Assembly (NCBI GenBank): GCA_007449985.2
Contig: VIIQ02000057.1
Span: 124,001-188,000, forward strand
From: Desmodesmus armatus
Taxonomy: Eukaryota; Chlorophyta; Chlorophyceae; Sphaeropleales; Scenedesmaceae
Reading direction: 5' to 3'
Length of the DNA stretch: 64,000 bases
In this document: in pieces, positions 33,426 through 43,813 of the stretch
Numbering within the stretch: position 1 is the stretch's first letter
How the letters are laid out: each line of letters opens with the position of its first letter
Notes under the pieces: model-generated
What the model was told of the DNA's origin: nothing
Databases searched by the model: none
The model's input: the letters and a program-made list of their open reading frames with translations, nothing else
Made by a program: the position numbers and the translations under genes

Positions 33426-35126
33426 ATGGCAGCGTCTCTTCAATTCTTCACTACGCCCAGATGGCTTCTGATGTTTGTGCTCGGTGAGTCGACCTTTTAT
33501 TGCATCGTCCAATGCAGTAGCAGTGTCGTGAGGAGTGGGGGTTGTTGGCATGGCCGGGCATGCATAACATCAACCAGACATTTTCAGAGTTATCCGTGGT
33601 CATGCAAACTGCACCACTGTAAAACAGCTCCTCACGCTGCTCCTTATTGTGGCATGCCTTGCTGGGCAGCTGTCTCTGTTGTCACAGCTTACTGCAGAGA
33701 CCTGCCCAGTATGGTCAGCCCCAGGCTGCCACGCAATGCTCACTGTCCCCACCATGGCTACCCTTTCAGCGACAAAGCTTATGCTCAGTTCGTCTATGAT
33801 CATCCATTGACGCAGCCAGGGCTGGCTGAACGAATGGCAACACTGGACCCAGTGTGGTTGAGCAAGTCCATGACAGATTTCGTATTCAGCACAGCTGATT
33901 ACGCAGCCAAGTACCTCAGCCTGATTGCACCAATAAACAGCACACGCCCCTTTGAGTTCAAGCTAGACTGTGGAAGCACCAAGTACAAGGGGATTCTGAG
34001 TGGTGAACGTAGGGACAACCCCGCCACGATCATTTGGAGCAGCAGGTTCAATTTTGAGACCCCCTTGCTGCTGTATCGCCTGCACACATACAAAGACTTG
34101 GTGGACTTCCATTTCATCAGTGAAACAGGGCGTGTTGATTTTAGCTCAACACCCAAGCCAATGATGTTGGAGCGTGTCAAGGGGCACTTGCAAGAGTTTC
34201 TTCCACAAATTGTGCACCACGTGATAGATGACACATCTTACGGTCATCCCTTTGACTGGGCAGACACTACTGCTACCGCCACGACGGACACGTGGGGTCA
34301 CGAAAACCATCACTTCAAACACATCCTGACACCTTTGCTCAGAACATTCACTGAGTACCCTGACGACAGTATTGTGCTACATGGCGATGTCGGTGAGTGC
34401 TTATGCTCCATTTCGGGTAATGCATTATCTGCATATGTTTCCATGGCTGACACGTAGCTGATAGCAAGACACAACCTTACTGTTTGTGTTGCTGCCTACC
34501 CATGTGTTGCAGATGAAAATCCTGATGAGGATTTTTTGTACCACTTGAAGCATTGCAAGCTGGAGCCTACAGTAAAGCTGCCCATCCAATCCAACGCCGT
34601 GATGTGGCTGATAGACCACCGGTACATTTTCAAAGCCGGTTATGACACCAACCCCTTCAGTTTTCGGTTCCCACTCTTTTACACTCTGGGGCACTTAAGG
34701 GAACAAGATCCACAGGCCTTCAGCTGGCGTGCAACATCCCCATCTGACCCCCGACCTGCCTTGCCTGGCGGATGGCATTTTTCCTATGTGCTGTTTCCAC
34801 CTTCATTTTACATGAAAATGCTCAGCATGGCAGAAAGCGGGGGCAGACGGTTCCTTGCATCAGGCCGAGCCCAAAATGTTCACAAGGAGCTGGCAGTGCG
34901 TCGTGAACAAGGCTGGTTCTGGGGATCCTCTGCAATCACTCATCCAAAGTGCCTGGCTCAAAGGTATCCGGAATATGAGGCATTCATAGACACGGTTCCC
35001 TGGCTGGTAGCACAAAACACTCAACAGTTCGCTTTTTTCTTACCATGTCAGCCGGCTTTTTATGACAAGGACGACTTGCTGGCTACCGACTACAGGAATT
35101 GCTCCAAGTTATTCCGTTCAAAGTGA
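33426..35126 (+). CDS. GT17 glycosyltransferase, MGAT3-like (beta-1,4-mannosyl-glycoprotein beta-1,4-N-acetylglucosaminyltransferase family)
   Basis: Three exons, 33426-33483, 33700-34392 and 34513-35126, join in matching phase to give 454 residues with no frame break. The first exon supplies a short membrane anchor (PRWLLMFVL). Residues 135-260 carry the GT17 core: FNFETPLLLYRLHTYKDLVDF (137-156), ISETG (159-163), TPKPMML, then PDDSIVLHGDVDENP with the acidic Asp249/Asp251/Glu252 cluster matching the family D-x-D-E-x-P motif. GGWHFSYVLFPPSFYMKM (336) matches the conserved Gly-Trp-His block. MGAT3 adds the bisecting GlcNAc to N-glycans in the Golgi. GT17 proteins also occur in fungi, plants and protists with other or unknown substrates, so the exact reaction here is not known. 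Intron 1 is unusually long (216 bp) for so short a first exon. Confidence 0.9.
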
Positions 35127-35400
35127 ATATGGGGAAGAAAATGTTACACGCAGACACATTCGCCACACATCAATGGCATTGCCTGCCAGGGTTGAACCGG
35201 TTGAAACACTAAGGTGGGGAAAAACCCCGATCCCCGTCAGTGGTTTGCACCACCTACACCAGATAGTAGCCTGATTCAAAGCAAGACAGCAAAGGAGACT
35301 TCATTGACATCCTGAGGCAACACGACAACCTTGTACAGAAGTGGGAAGCAAACAGCTAGGATCCAGCATGCAGCAGCACCAAGAAATACCCCTTGTCAGG
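35127..35400. other. Downstream flank between GT17 gene and LINE
   Basis: GT17 3' UTR and the presumed 3' UTR of the minus-strand LINE meet here. No gene is seen. Confidence 0.4.
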
Positions 35401-36420
35401 TCAGATGCCCAAAGTCAGCCCAAGAAGGCGCGCCCGGCGCACTTTCATCTTGTACAGAGTGTATGCCAACGCAGACTGCTCTCCATGTTGAAACACTGAT
35501 CGCACACATTCAGGGTCGTCCAGTACCACAGCATCAGACAGGGGGAAGGCCGGGCAAGCGGCGCGCAAATCATCGTAAACAGGGCACTCCAACAGGAAGT
35601 GCTTCAAGTCTTCCACATTACGACTAGTTCTTGTCCTTGCCAGTACAGCTTGGCGGTGGGCCAGGGTAGCATCCTCTCCACAACACACTCGACACAGGCG
35701 GTCAGCACGGGGCACAGAGACCCTTCGCTTACGTCCCTGTTCTATTTCAAGGTGGGCTGAACCAATACGCAACTGGGCAAGGTTACGCGCTACATCAAAG
35801 GGCAGGCACAACTTGATATGCGGAGGCGCATCGTCCCTTGAGAAGGGATTGAAGCCAGGATCTAGCGGGTAGACCCATGCATGATGTGTAAGCTTGTGAA
35901 TGCCGATAGAAGGGGCGGAACGCGGGTCACCTTGGGTGAGACCTCGCCACCGGGCCCTGAATAGGGCAGCCAGCGCGGCCTGCACTGCAGACTCCTCCCA
36001 CCTCTGTTGCATCACCCAGTCAAGCGACTGCTGCCGCCAGTCACCAGCAAGCAACTGCAACGAGCACATAGTTTGCAGGAAACAAGAGGACCAACACTCC
36101 CGACAACCTGCAAGTGCAAGCGCTACATCCTCACGCCACACACACCCCGCCAGGGATCTCGGCTGATCGTCACGAGCATCAGACAACTTTGTCCACCATC
36201 GCGCAGCCAGCACCACCCAGTGATACATAATGGGTCGACGATGCATGTCCCTGTACACGACATCAGTGGCAATGCCTTTGATAGACCCAGTCGTGATGCG
36301 CAAGAACGATGTGTGTACCTTCTCGGCCTGGGTATCGTAAGGCGTGTTCTGCAGGCGCTTAGCAAATATCGCGGGTCCCCATATGTGAGATGCATACGAA
36401 AGGACTGGCTCAACAAGTAT
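35401..36420 (-). mobile_element. 5'-truncated LINE, ORF2 C-terminal part
   Basis: A 340-codon frame is open from about 36420 to the stop at 35401. It starts in the thumb region (ILVEPVLSYASHIWGPAIFA) and ends with a Cys/His zinc-knuckle of the zf-RVT type (RLCRVCCGED, then HFLLECPVYDDLRAACPAF). There is no polymerase active site, so only the end of ORF2 was inserted. A diverged relative is at 61131-61524. Confidence 0.85.
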
Positions 36421-36564
36421 ATGTAACTAATGATATAACTAATAATATGTAACTAGCATCTGATATGCATTATGCTGCACTGGCAAAGGAACCCCCATCA
36501 CCCTTGGCTGCACTTGTCTAGGTTAGTCTGCGCCAAACATGCCTTATGCTGTGTAGATGACCCA

Positions 36565-37060
36565 AGGGGGGGGGGGGGCAGAAAGTAAAGTTGAGGACAC
36601 CATCCAGAGAAAGTTCAAACGGCCCCAGACACCCCCCCCCCCCCAAACCCCGTAAAGCTGCGATTCAAGGCCCCACGATGATTGATATGCATGGGACAGT
36701 GATCTCAAGATCAATCAGTGGTGCTTTGCATCCTGCAGTCCGCCCCAGAGTGCTCAACAGAAAGACATCCTTATGTTGCCACAATACATTGACATGACTC
36801 TGCACTGCTTTACATCAAGCCCAGCCAACATACGGGGCCACTGCCCTCAACCGCCAGTCAACCGCCGCTGTGCTGCTGCCTTTGTCAGCCTGGAGGTTGC
36901 TTGATATGTATTGTGAGGCTACACAAAGGCTTGCAATTGATAGTATGTGATGTAAGCTTCATTATGAGCAGCATACGAGATCAAATGGGCTGCAAACAGA
37001 AAAGTTACTGAACCCTGTGAAAAAAGTTCAAATGGCCCAAGACCCCCCCCCCTCACAGTT
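36565..37060. repeat. Dispersed repeat, direct copy of 12200-12785
   Basis: Same order of blocks as at 12.2 kb with an internal deletion of about 70 bp. It lies directly before the 37.07-kb repeat. Confidence 0.85.
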
Positions 37061-37069
37061 ACTTCTTAC

Positions 37070-37335
37070 CATGTGAGTGTAAGGTTGTAATGCTGGGTCT
37101 GTTGTTGCAGGTGCGCAGCAGGCACTGGTGGAGGCTGCCGTCATCTCCTTTTGTAGTGATCAAGGCGGCTTGGGAGAGGCTCTGTTGGGGGGGGGGGAGG
37201 CTCAGTTGCTCCTCCCCCCCCCCCCCGGTCTGATATAGGCTGGTTTCGCGATTGAACCCTTCCCCCTAGCCAGTTGAGACCTGGTGTCCCCCCCCCCCCG
37301 GATTGTCAGGTTTGTGGTGGACCCCTTGCCCACCC
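37070..37335. repeat. Copy of the exon-plus-G/C-tract segment at 54898-55165
   Basis: About 265 bp from GTGAGTGTAAGGTTGTAATG to GTTTGTGGTGGACCCCTTGC is nearly identical to 54898-55160. The first part reads as intron plus exon (AQQALVEAAVISFCSDQGG) and the rest is a poly-G/poly-C unit whose distal part (GGTTTCGCGATTGAACCCTT, GGTTTGTGGTGGACCCCTTG) is also related to 47380-47495. Confidence 0.85.
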
Positions 37336-37439
37336 ACACTTCCTCGTATTACTCAATTGTGTCACCAAGTCCCACCCCACTGCAGCAGATTGTTAGGGTA
37401 GGGATTAGTTGAAAGTGACACAGGGAGTTCTTCTAGCAG

Positions 37440-37890
37440 GGCTGGGGGCATTGCTCATACGGGCTGCTTGTCATGCTAGGCCAGCCTCACATAATCCAGT
37501 TATTATCAAGTGTAGGTTGTTTGTTTCAGGCACGTGGTTCTGAATAGTCTTTGCAGTGCGGTGTGACCTGTTGCAATCCCAAGTCAGGCCCACCTCAACT
37601 TTTCACCCTGCATCAGCACGCAAGCCTGGTGGCAGTCATGCCATGCAGCTGCACACAGCACTCCCGTGTGCCCTGCTGCACTGCATACACTTTCTCACAT
37701 AATCAACAGTTCATAAGTCTATAATGAGTCAGGGTGCTCCAGGCCACTGTTACTAGGTATGAATCAGTGCAGTAGTGGACTGCAACTGTCTGGGGATACC
37801 CAAGGAGCTCTGCTGCAGCTGCTGGGCCCGTTTCCCACAGGGGTTGCGACCCGGAGGTTGAGGCACCAGCCTGGGTTGCGACCTCGATCG
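37440..37890. other. Intergenic, no gene recognised
   Basis: Nothing that reads as an exon was found in either strand. Confidence 0.4.
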
Positions 37891-37894
37891 CGGT

Positions 37895-38222
37895 TCACAG
37901 GAGAGTCCGCGTCCCAGGTCGATTCGCACAAGGGGTCGCGAACCCCAATAGCACCTCTGGAGGTCCTATTGGGCAGGTCGCGAGTGTTACCGTCTCATTG
38001 ATGGCTTCATTTTGCCTAAACAGGACATACAAAATCTTTATCAGCACCACACTGCCGCAAATGAGCAGCCCAGCTGCAAGAGTTGCAGCTTGCAGCCTCT
38101 GCTGCTGTGCCTGTAGCCTGATACGTGCCTCAAGGATACTGAAAAGCAACCTTTTGATATCATCGATGCATTCCGCTGCTGTCGTGCCAATGAAAGACCT
38201 CGAATGCTTACGTAGTGATTGT
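37895..38222 (-). CDS. Partial small membrane protein exon
   Basis: The minus-strand frame from about 38222 reads RKHSRSFIGTTAAECIDDIK, then an amphipathic stretch (ILEARIRLQAQQQRLQAA) and a hydrophobic segment (TLAAGLLICGSVVLIKILYVLF) followed by RQNEAINETV and a stop at 37895. This looks like a coiled-coil plus single membrane span. There is no start codon at the right edge. A poly-G run and the boundary of inverted duplication arm D follow at 38240, so the upstream exons were probably displaced. The family is not recognised. Confidence 0.45.
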
Positions 38223-38239
38223 CAACCGACCTCATAGAC

Positions 38240-39960
38240 ACGCTGGGGGGGGGGGGGGTGGACAGGGTGTGCCTGCTGTTTGTGGTTCCCCAGGCTTTGT
38301 CGAAAGGAGAGATATGCAACCTTTCTCTGTTATGTCAGGTCTTCTTGCTGTGAAAGACGAACACAACCGTTGAACGATCACGGTCCTGATCTACCGACCA
38401 GTGACCCTAGGGTTGAACAACGCAGCATAGGCCAAGGTTTCCTACGATGGACCGTGCCATCCGTAATGCTCCGGCTTTGATACAGTCATTGCAGCCACCG
38501 CCTGGCACTGGACGGCAGAAAGAGCTCTGACTACCTTTCAGATCATCCCTTCATCGGCCGTTCTCACCATCCACCGCGCCTTCCGCTACGTCGCCAGTTA
38601 CGACCAACGTTTCAAAGAGACACAACATTCTCTGATGCGGCCACGACAGCTTGAGTGCAAGGAGCTGAGCAGGTCAGCACTGATCTGCTGCAGGCAAATG
38701 CACCACACACAGGCACAGCTGCAGCAATCGTTGGAGATATCTGCAGAGTGACCTGATCTATGCACGCATATTGCAGTGACGAGGATCCGTCCGCGATGGC
38801 TGCGTGCCCAAGCTCTGGGGTTGAGCAGCAGGTGGGCAATGGTAGTTGCAGCAGTCTAGGTGCAAGACAGTATCACAAGTGTACCTGCAGCTGCTCTGTT
38901 GCACTGTTCCTTTAACGTAATGCCGCTCATTCACAAGATGCTCCATAGAGAGGCTGACGCCAGTACAGTTGTCAGGAGCTGCTGCATGGGACACATGCTG
39001 TTGTCCACAGCAGTTGGGATCATCTAGGCTGTGCTGCTGCTCACTTCAGCACATTGCTTGCTACGTCAATCCTGTCACTCTGCTGCACTGGCACAACTGC
39101 TGTGCAGGCGCTGAACTGGTGACCAAGCTGGCTGCAGCAACGGCAGCCAACATGTCCCCTTGCCCAGAATGATATGATTGCAGCGGCAGTATGTGGTCGC
39201 AGGCAAGTTGCAAGCAGCCTACATGACTATGGACAAGGCTGGCAATGCATGAAGCAGCTGCGAGCGTGCTGGGTGGTATGCACTGGGCATGTACATCACA
39301 TCAAGTTTGGACCCCACTGCTGCCATGTGACCAACAACTAACTTCTGACTTGCCGTATGGCATGCGCAGGAAACGTTGCCAACAAGGGTGTGCAACGGGT
39401 GGTGCTGGACTCTCTGTGCAACGGTGCATTTTGAAGCAGGTAAGGTACAGCCACAAAGGGTGTGTGCTGTTGGAATGCTTGCGGTTCATGGTGCAGATGC
39501 TGAGGATGCAGAAGCAGCAGCCTTGGATGCAGGAGGAGCAGTGCAGCAGCTTGCGCGCCCTTGTCAGCACTAGCAATGCAGCAGCTGACGTTGGTGTTTG
39601 TTCTTTTTTGCAGGGAGGAAGAGCACCTTCGCTACCCCGTAAACAAGAGCGCCTGTTCAACGGGCAGTAAGTTACTGCATAAGACGCTCAAGGTGATGCT
39701 GCTGCTGATACTAGTGCTGGTGTCATCACTTGAGTACCGGATGCCACGACAAGTTTGTAGCAGTGCGCTACTGCTGGGTGCAGTGTGTTCAACACAGATG
39801 TTCTGCATGATACTATAGTACTCTGCGGTGGGCAGCTTGCGGTGGGCAGCTGTGGCTGCCTGGGCAGTACGGCGTAGGTGTTGTGCTGTTGTGGTTCTTG
39901 TAGCAGCAGCGGTGGTTGTGGAGTGTGTTTGTTGGCCTTGGACAATGGCATTTCCAGCTA
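38240..39960 (+). repeat. Inverted segmental duplication, arm D (partner 8850-10480)
   Basis: The plus strand corresponds to the minus strand of 10480-8850. Only one of the two tandem exon-like units of arm C is present, the join falling near 39585 in AGCAATGCAGCAGCTGACG. About 300 bp at 38650-39000 differ from arm C and look like an insertion. Confidence 0.75.
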
Positions 39961-40139
39961 CAATGCCTGGTGGTGTGTTGTCGGTGCTGTTGTGGGCTGT
40001 AAGTACTACTTGCTACAAACAGTGCGTGCGTTTTGACGGCAGTGACAGTACAGCTGCCTCAACTCCCATCAGTATCACTCTAGAGCACTTCCTACAGGCC
40101 TGGCCCAGACCAAACCGACAGCATATGCTGACATATACG

Positions 40140-40375
40140 TTATCTGGTGCCTCTGCAAGCTTAACGCTGTTAACACTGTTAACGCTGATAACGCTGCGGC
40201 CAGCGCTCGTTAACGGTCTTAACGACCAGCTAACGTTTTTCCATAACGCCGTTAAACACGGCGTTAACTGCCGTTAAGCTGACCGCTAGGGGGCGTTACC
40301 GCCGTTAGCGGTACCGCGGCGGTGCCTAACGCTGTCTAACGGCAGTGGCAGCCACTAACGGTGCAGGTAACGGCG
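40140..40375. repeat. Degenerate TTAACG array
   Basis: At least fifteen GTTAACG/GTTAACx or CTAACG words occur in 235 bp on both strands, including GTTAACACTGTTAACGCTG. It closes duplication arm D just as a TACCGG array closes arm B. Confidence 0.7.
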
Positions 40376-40733
40376 TTGCTGTCATCATAGTGATACCGAT
40401 CTTATTACAACGCACCAATGCGTCGTTGGCCAACACTTTCTTGCCCAGGCCACGTCAAGCCAGGGGTACAAGTGAAGACCACGGTTTCGACCGGGTGGTC
40501 TCCCCCTTCAGCCGCTGCAGCATCAGTTTCATCAGTTTGGGGAGAAAGTTTTTTGAACTGGAACCGCTGGAGCCTTGTGCATTCTAAGTAGACTTAGCTG
40601 CCGCCACATACCGGACACAAACAAACTAGCAAGCTAGCAAGCATCTACGCTTATGCTGTCTCGGACTAGGAGCCCGGCCAACTAGTGACCAGATGCGATC
40701 AACTTGGGGAACTCACTTTGAGCCCGGTTCATG

Positions 40734-41425
40734 AACTACACTAGACTAGACACAACAACACACTAGCTAAACACTGGCCGATGCTCTCGTTTCGACAACA
40801 AGTCACAACCGATCGTCACTGCTGATAAGCACACCCCAAAACAGCACATACAACACATACCCAGCAACAGACCATCAAACAGTGTGACTATCCTCTCTCT
40901 TTGTTCTTTCACTTCCTCAATATCTCACTTGATCTTGTCACGTGTGCAACAGCTGCAAATGTTTGAAACAGGTGCCAGTCACACAAGGTCACACGTTGGA
41001 GGAGGGCCAGCAACAGGGTGTCATAAGCCTGCACTGGGGCAGGGGTCGACCCCCCTCTCCTTTGCCGTGCTGACATCTTGTTGCTGCGCTGTTCTGCAGG
41101 TATGTTCCTTGTGCTTTTGCAGGCAGAGAGTTATTGCATCAGCCCAGACAGAGTGTTGTTGACAGCAGCCCAGCCCAGCAGGAGGAACAGCCCGCATGAC
41201 CCAGCACTGATGATCACAGTGGAGCTTTGATGCAACATCCAGCCCAGCAGAAGGGCAGCAACTGGCCAGACACCTTCATGTCACAGTGAGCCAAGGGTTT
41301 GGGGGCCCCGAAGCTCGCCTAGCTTCAGCTGCACATGCATATGCATCACTAGTGCATTACTACTCCTTTTCGTTGGCAGACACGGCAGCTTCAGCCTCTG
41401 CAATCTTATTACAACATAGTGATAC
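40734..41425. repeat. Dispersed repeat, inverted copy at 61685-62338
   Basis: From ACTACACTAGACTAGACACA to GCAGCTTCAGCCTCTGCAAT the sequence is the reverse complement of 62338-61685 with few differences. A conserved 90-codon frame in both copies contains many Cys/Ser and no known motif, so coding is not claimed. Confidence 0.85.
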
Positions 41426-41689
41426 CAGTGGTTAACCCTTTGCCTGCCAGGGTCCTGAAATCGGGACCAACAACGCGGCCTGCGTCGAGGCCTATACCTT
41501 TTCAGGAATTGTCTCCTGAAGGCCGCATCGGGCTTGCCGGAAATTGCCGGAACGAAAGCTGACGTCGCGGGCTTTTCAGCGGTACCGTATCAAAATTATC
41601 ACCCTCCAATATGCGGGAAATGCACTGGTTTAGTTTGTTAGCTTGGCAGGTAAGCACCCGATGCGGCACTGCTAGTTCCTGGCGAGACT

Positions 41690-41865
41690 ACACACAGGGT
41701 AGCGTTTTTGGGAAACCGGTACACCCTGTTTCCTTGTGTCAGGGGCAGGGTGCACCGCTAAACTAAACTGGTTGCGCGAGTTTGTATTGCGCGGAGTTTA
41801 GCGGAAGGTTGCGCGAAGGGCCCTGGCAAGCGCGGCCAAACGCTAAACTCACAGACATCACGTAA
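41690..41865. repeat. Left end of MITE-like family plus TTTAGCG fragment
   Basis: GGGTAGCGTTTTTGGGAAAC and CGGTACACCCTGTTTCCTTG match the left terminal repeat of the family, followed by GGTGCACCGCTAAACTAAAC, which also appears at 31200 and 43178. The arrangement suggests one repeat inserted beside or into another. Confidence 0.55.
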
Positions 41866-41866
41866 G

Positions 41867-42669
41867 GGGGTGTTCACACCGGGCCTGACAGCAGAACTTT
41901 TTGCCGCGTTATCCTAAACGCGCGATCATTCAAGCAATTTTACTTACATATAAGGTTCGTTATGTGCAAATGGGGGCCCAACGTGTTGGGGTTTGTGAAA
42001 ACGGACCACCCCCATATGGGTGACTTGACAGGGGGTCTGACAGGGGTGTTGGGGTTTTCAAAGTGCTGCGTTGGGCCAAACGCGCCACATAATCCTTTTT
42101 TAGCACACATAATGGATTGTTTTCCGAGATAACGTGGCCCAACGGAGTGTCAGCATCCAGAACAGCAGCACTACAGATTGCTCAACGTAGCAGAGGCCCA
42201 CTGGAGGCAGTAAAGACGATATACCCACACGCCTGCAGCGTAAACCTAATTCTAGATAGTACATTGGTACCTATCAGGCATAGCTGCAGCCGTCAGTGGC
42301 GTACACGAGGTTAACGAGTCCACCACAACTTCAATGGTACTGCTTCCAGCTCAGCAACTGCTTGGGAGCCTCCACCTGCTTTGCAAAATGTCGCCTACAA
42401 ACAACTAATACATTTGACACGAACCAGTGGCCGTGCAGTGCCTCGGAGGGCTCCATCTTGCTGTCTGCATCAGGAACACAGCAGGTCCTGCTGCTGTCCC
42501 AGATTGCAGCATAAAGCTGCAGTGCAGCCGTTGACGCCATAACGAACGGCGTTTGGGTGCCTTTAATGACAATTGATCACGCAATTGAGACAACGTGGCC
42601 ATCACATCTTGGTGTGAACAGGAAAGCATCAGGGCTCCTGTTAAGCCCCACCCCGGTGTGAACACCCCC
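41867..42669. mobile_element. TIR element of PIF/Harbinger type, TAA flanks
   Basis: GGGGGTGTTCACACCGGG at the left is mirrored by CCCGGTGTGAACACCCCC at the right. TAA lies directly outside on both sides (CGTAAG and CCTAAA), as expected for the 3-bp TWA target duplication of PIF/Harbinger elements. The 800-bp interior has no transposase domain. A minus-strand frame at 42331-42540 (AAIWDSSRTCCVPD, LHGHWFVSNVLVVC) may be a captured or decayed coding piece. Confidence 0.7.
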
Positions 42670-43090
42670 TAAACCAATGCATGGACGTAACCCAATCACA
42701 CTGCAAGGAGCCTGCTACGCCTTTCAATGCCCTTGTGATTGATGTATTCTCTAGTTTGATTGTACTGATCAGCTAACTACAGGCAGATCTGCATTCTATG
42801 GTCACTGCCAGTGGCCATCTGTGCAGGTGATCAGCAACGTCAGCCATCAGCAGACGCGTGTGCTTTCATGCACACTGTGTGCATTGACACAGCACAAGAT
42901 GCTCCAAACGTTTGTATCTACTGGCCAGCACGTTTTGGGGTGTTTAAGGCTTGGTGGGGAGTCTGTCTGCTGCTGTCTGGGTACTCAACTGTTGAATTTC
43001 TTCAGTTTGTGCACACAGTTGCTGCTGTGCAAAGAGCTCAGGAGGCAGCAAGTGCAACAAAGGAACACTCTGAATTTTATGAGGGGTTTA
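42670..43090. other. Region with possible coding piece, not resolved
   Basis: A plus-strand frame at about 42811-43131 contains VCIDTAQDAPNVCIYWPARFG and FLQFVHTVAAVQRAQEAASATKE, which reads like protein, but no borders could be fixed. It runs into TTTAGCG repeats at 43105-43135. Confidence 0.35.
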
Positions 43091-43169
43091 CAAGGTGTGC
43101 AGACAGTATAGCGGCGTTTAGCGGTGTTTAGCGAGTTGCGCGTGGACAGTTGCGCGAAGCGCGGAGGCT

Positions 43170-43432
43170 CAAAAGGTTTAGCGGTGCACCCTGGTCAGGG
43201 GTGGAGTTGCTCCCCCCCGGGGGGCCCTGGTTTTAAGACTTTCAAGCGGCTCCTTGCTCCCCCCCCCCCTTTCAGCACGTTTTCCCTGCAGACTGGCCAG
43301 ATCATCTGGGTCAGTTCCTACCCCCCCCCCTGAGCTGCCTCCAGACTGATTTTGCTCCTTGCTCACCCCCCCCCCCCCACCCTGTTTCTTTGATAGAAAC
43401 AGGGTGTACCGGTTTCAAAAAAACGCTACCCA
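43170..43432. mobile_element. MITE-like family member
   Basis: GGTTTAGCGGTGCACCCTGG leads into GGAGTTGCTCCCCCCCGGGG, a C-rich interior, and the terminal string AAACAGGGTGTACCGGTTTC with AAAAAAACGCTACCC. The right end matches 22600-22640 and 56060-56085. Confidence 0.65.
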
Positions 43433-43696
43433 TACATTGCATGGCCACAGGGTACACTGGTACTGGGGCAATGTTGTTTGTGCACAGGGAGACATGTGCT
43501 CAAGTTCTCAGGTCTGCTGTGGTTGGTGTTGATGTAGTCAAGCAGCCAGGCGTGCCGTATGCGCTGGTGTTGGCCGCAGCTTTGAAGTTGCGGCCCGCAG
43601 GGTGCCACCCACTGACGGTCTTTCCTTAGGCCGATTAGGAGTTTGAATGTACTGTCCTAGGCAACACAGTGACCGTCTGTTGTGTAGTGAGCGCCA

Positions 43697-43813
43697 AACC
43701 TTCTGTGTATGGATTCTTCTCCCATGCGAGTTCGGTCCGGGCGCTGGGCACCTTCTGGATATAAGGGCGTCCCTCATCGGAGGGGCTCAAGCCTCCGGCC
43801 CCCGGCAGTCAGG
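43697..43813 (+). repeat. SINE fragment related to 28590-28710
   Basis: CTCCCATGCGAGTTCGGTCC and GGGCGCTGGGCACCT match the second tRNA-like module and tail at 28.6 kb with substitutions. It ends exactly where the copied GT18 fragment begins. Confidence 0.65.

Noticed and set aside
40884..41162. 92-codon frame conserved in both copies of the 40.7/61.7-kb repeat
   Set aside because: Conservation follows from the whole repeat being nearly identical; there is no domain or coding bias to support a gene.
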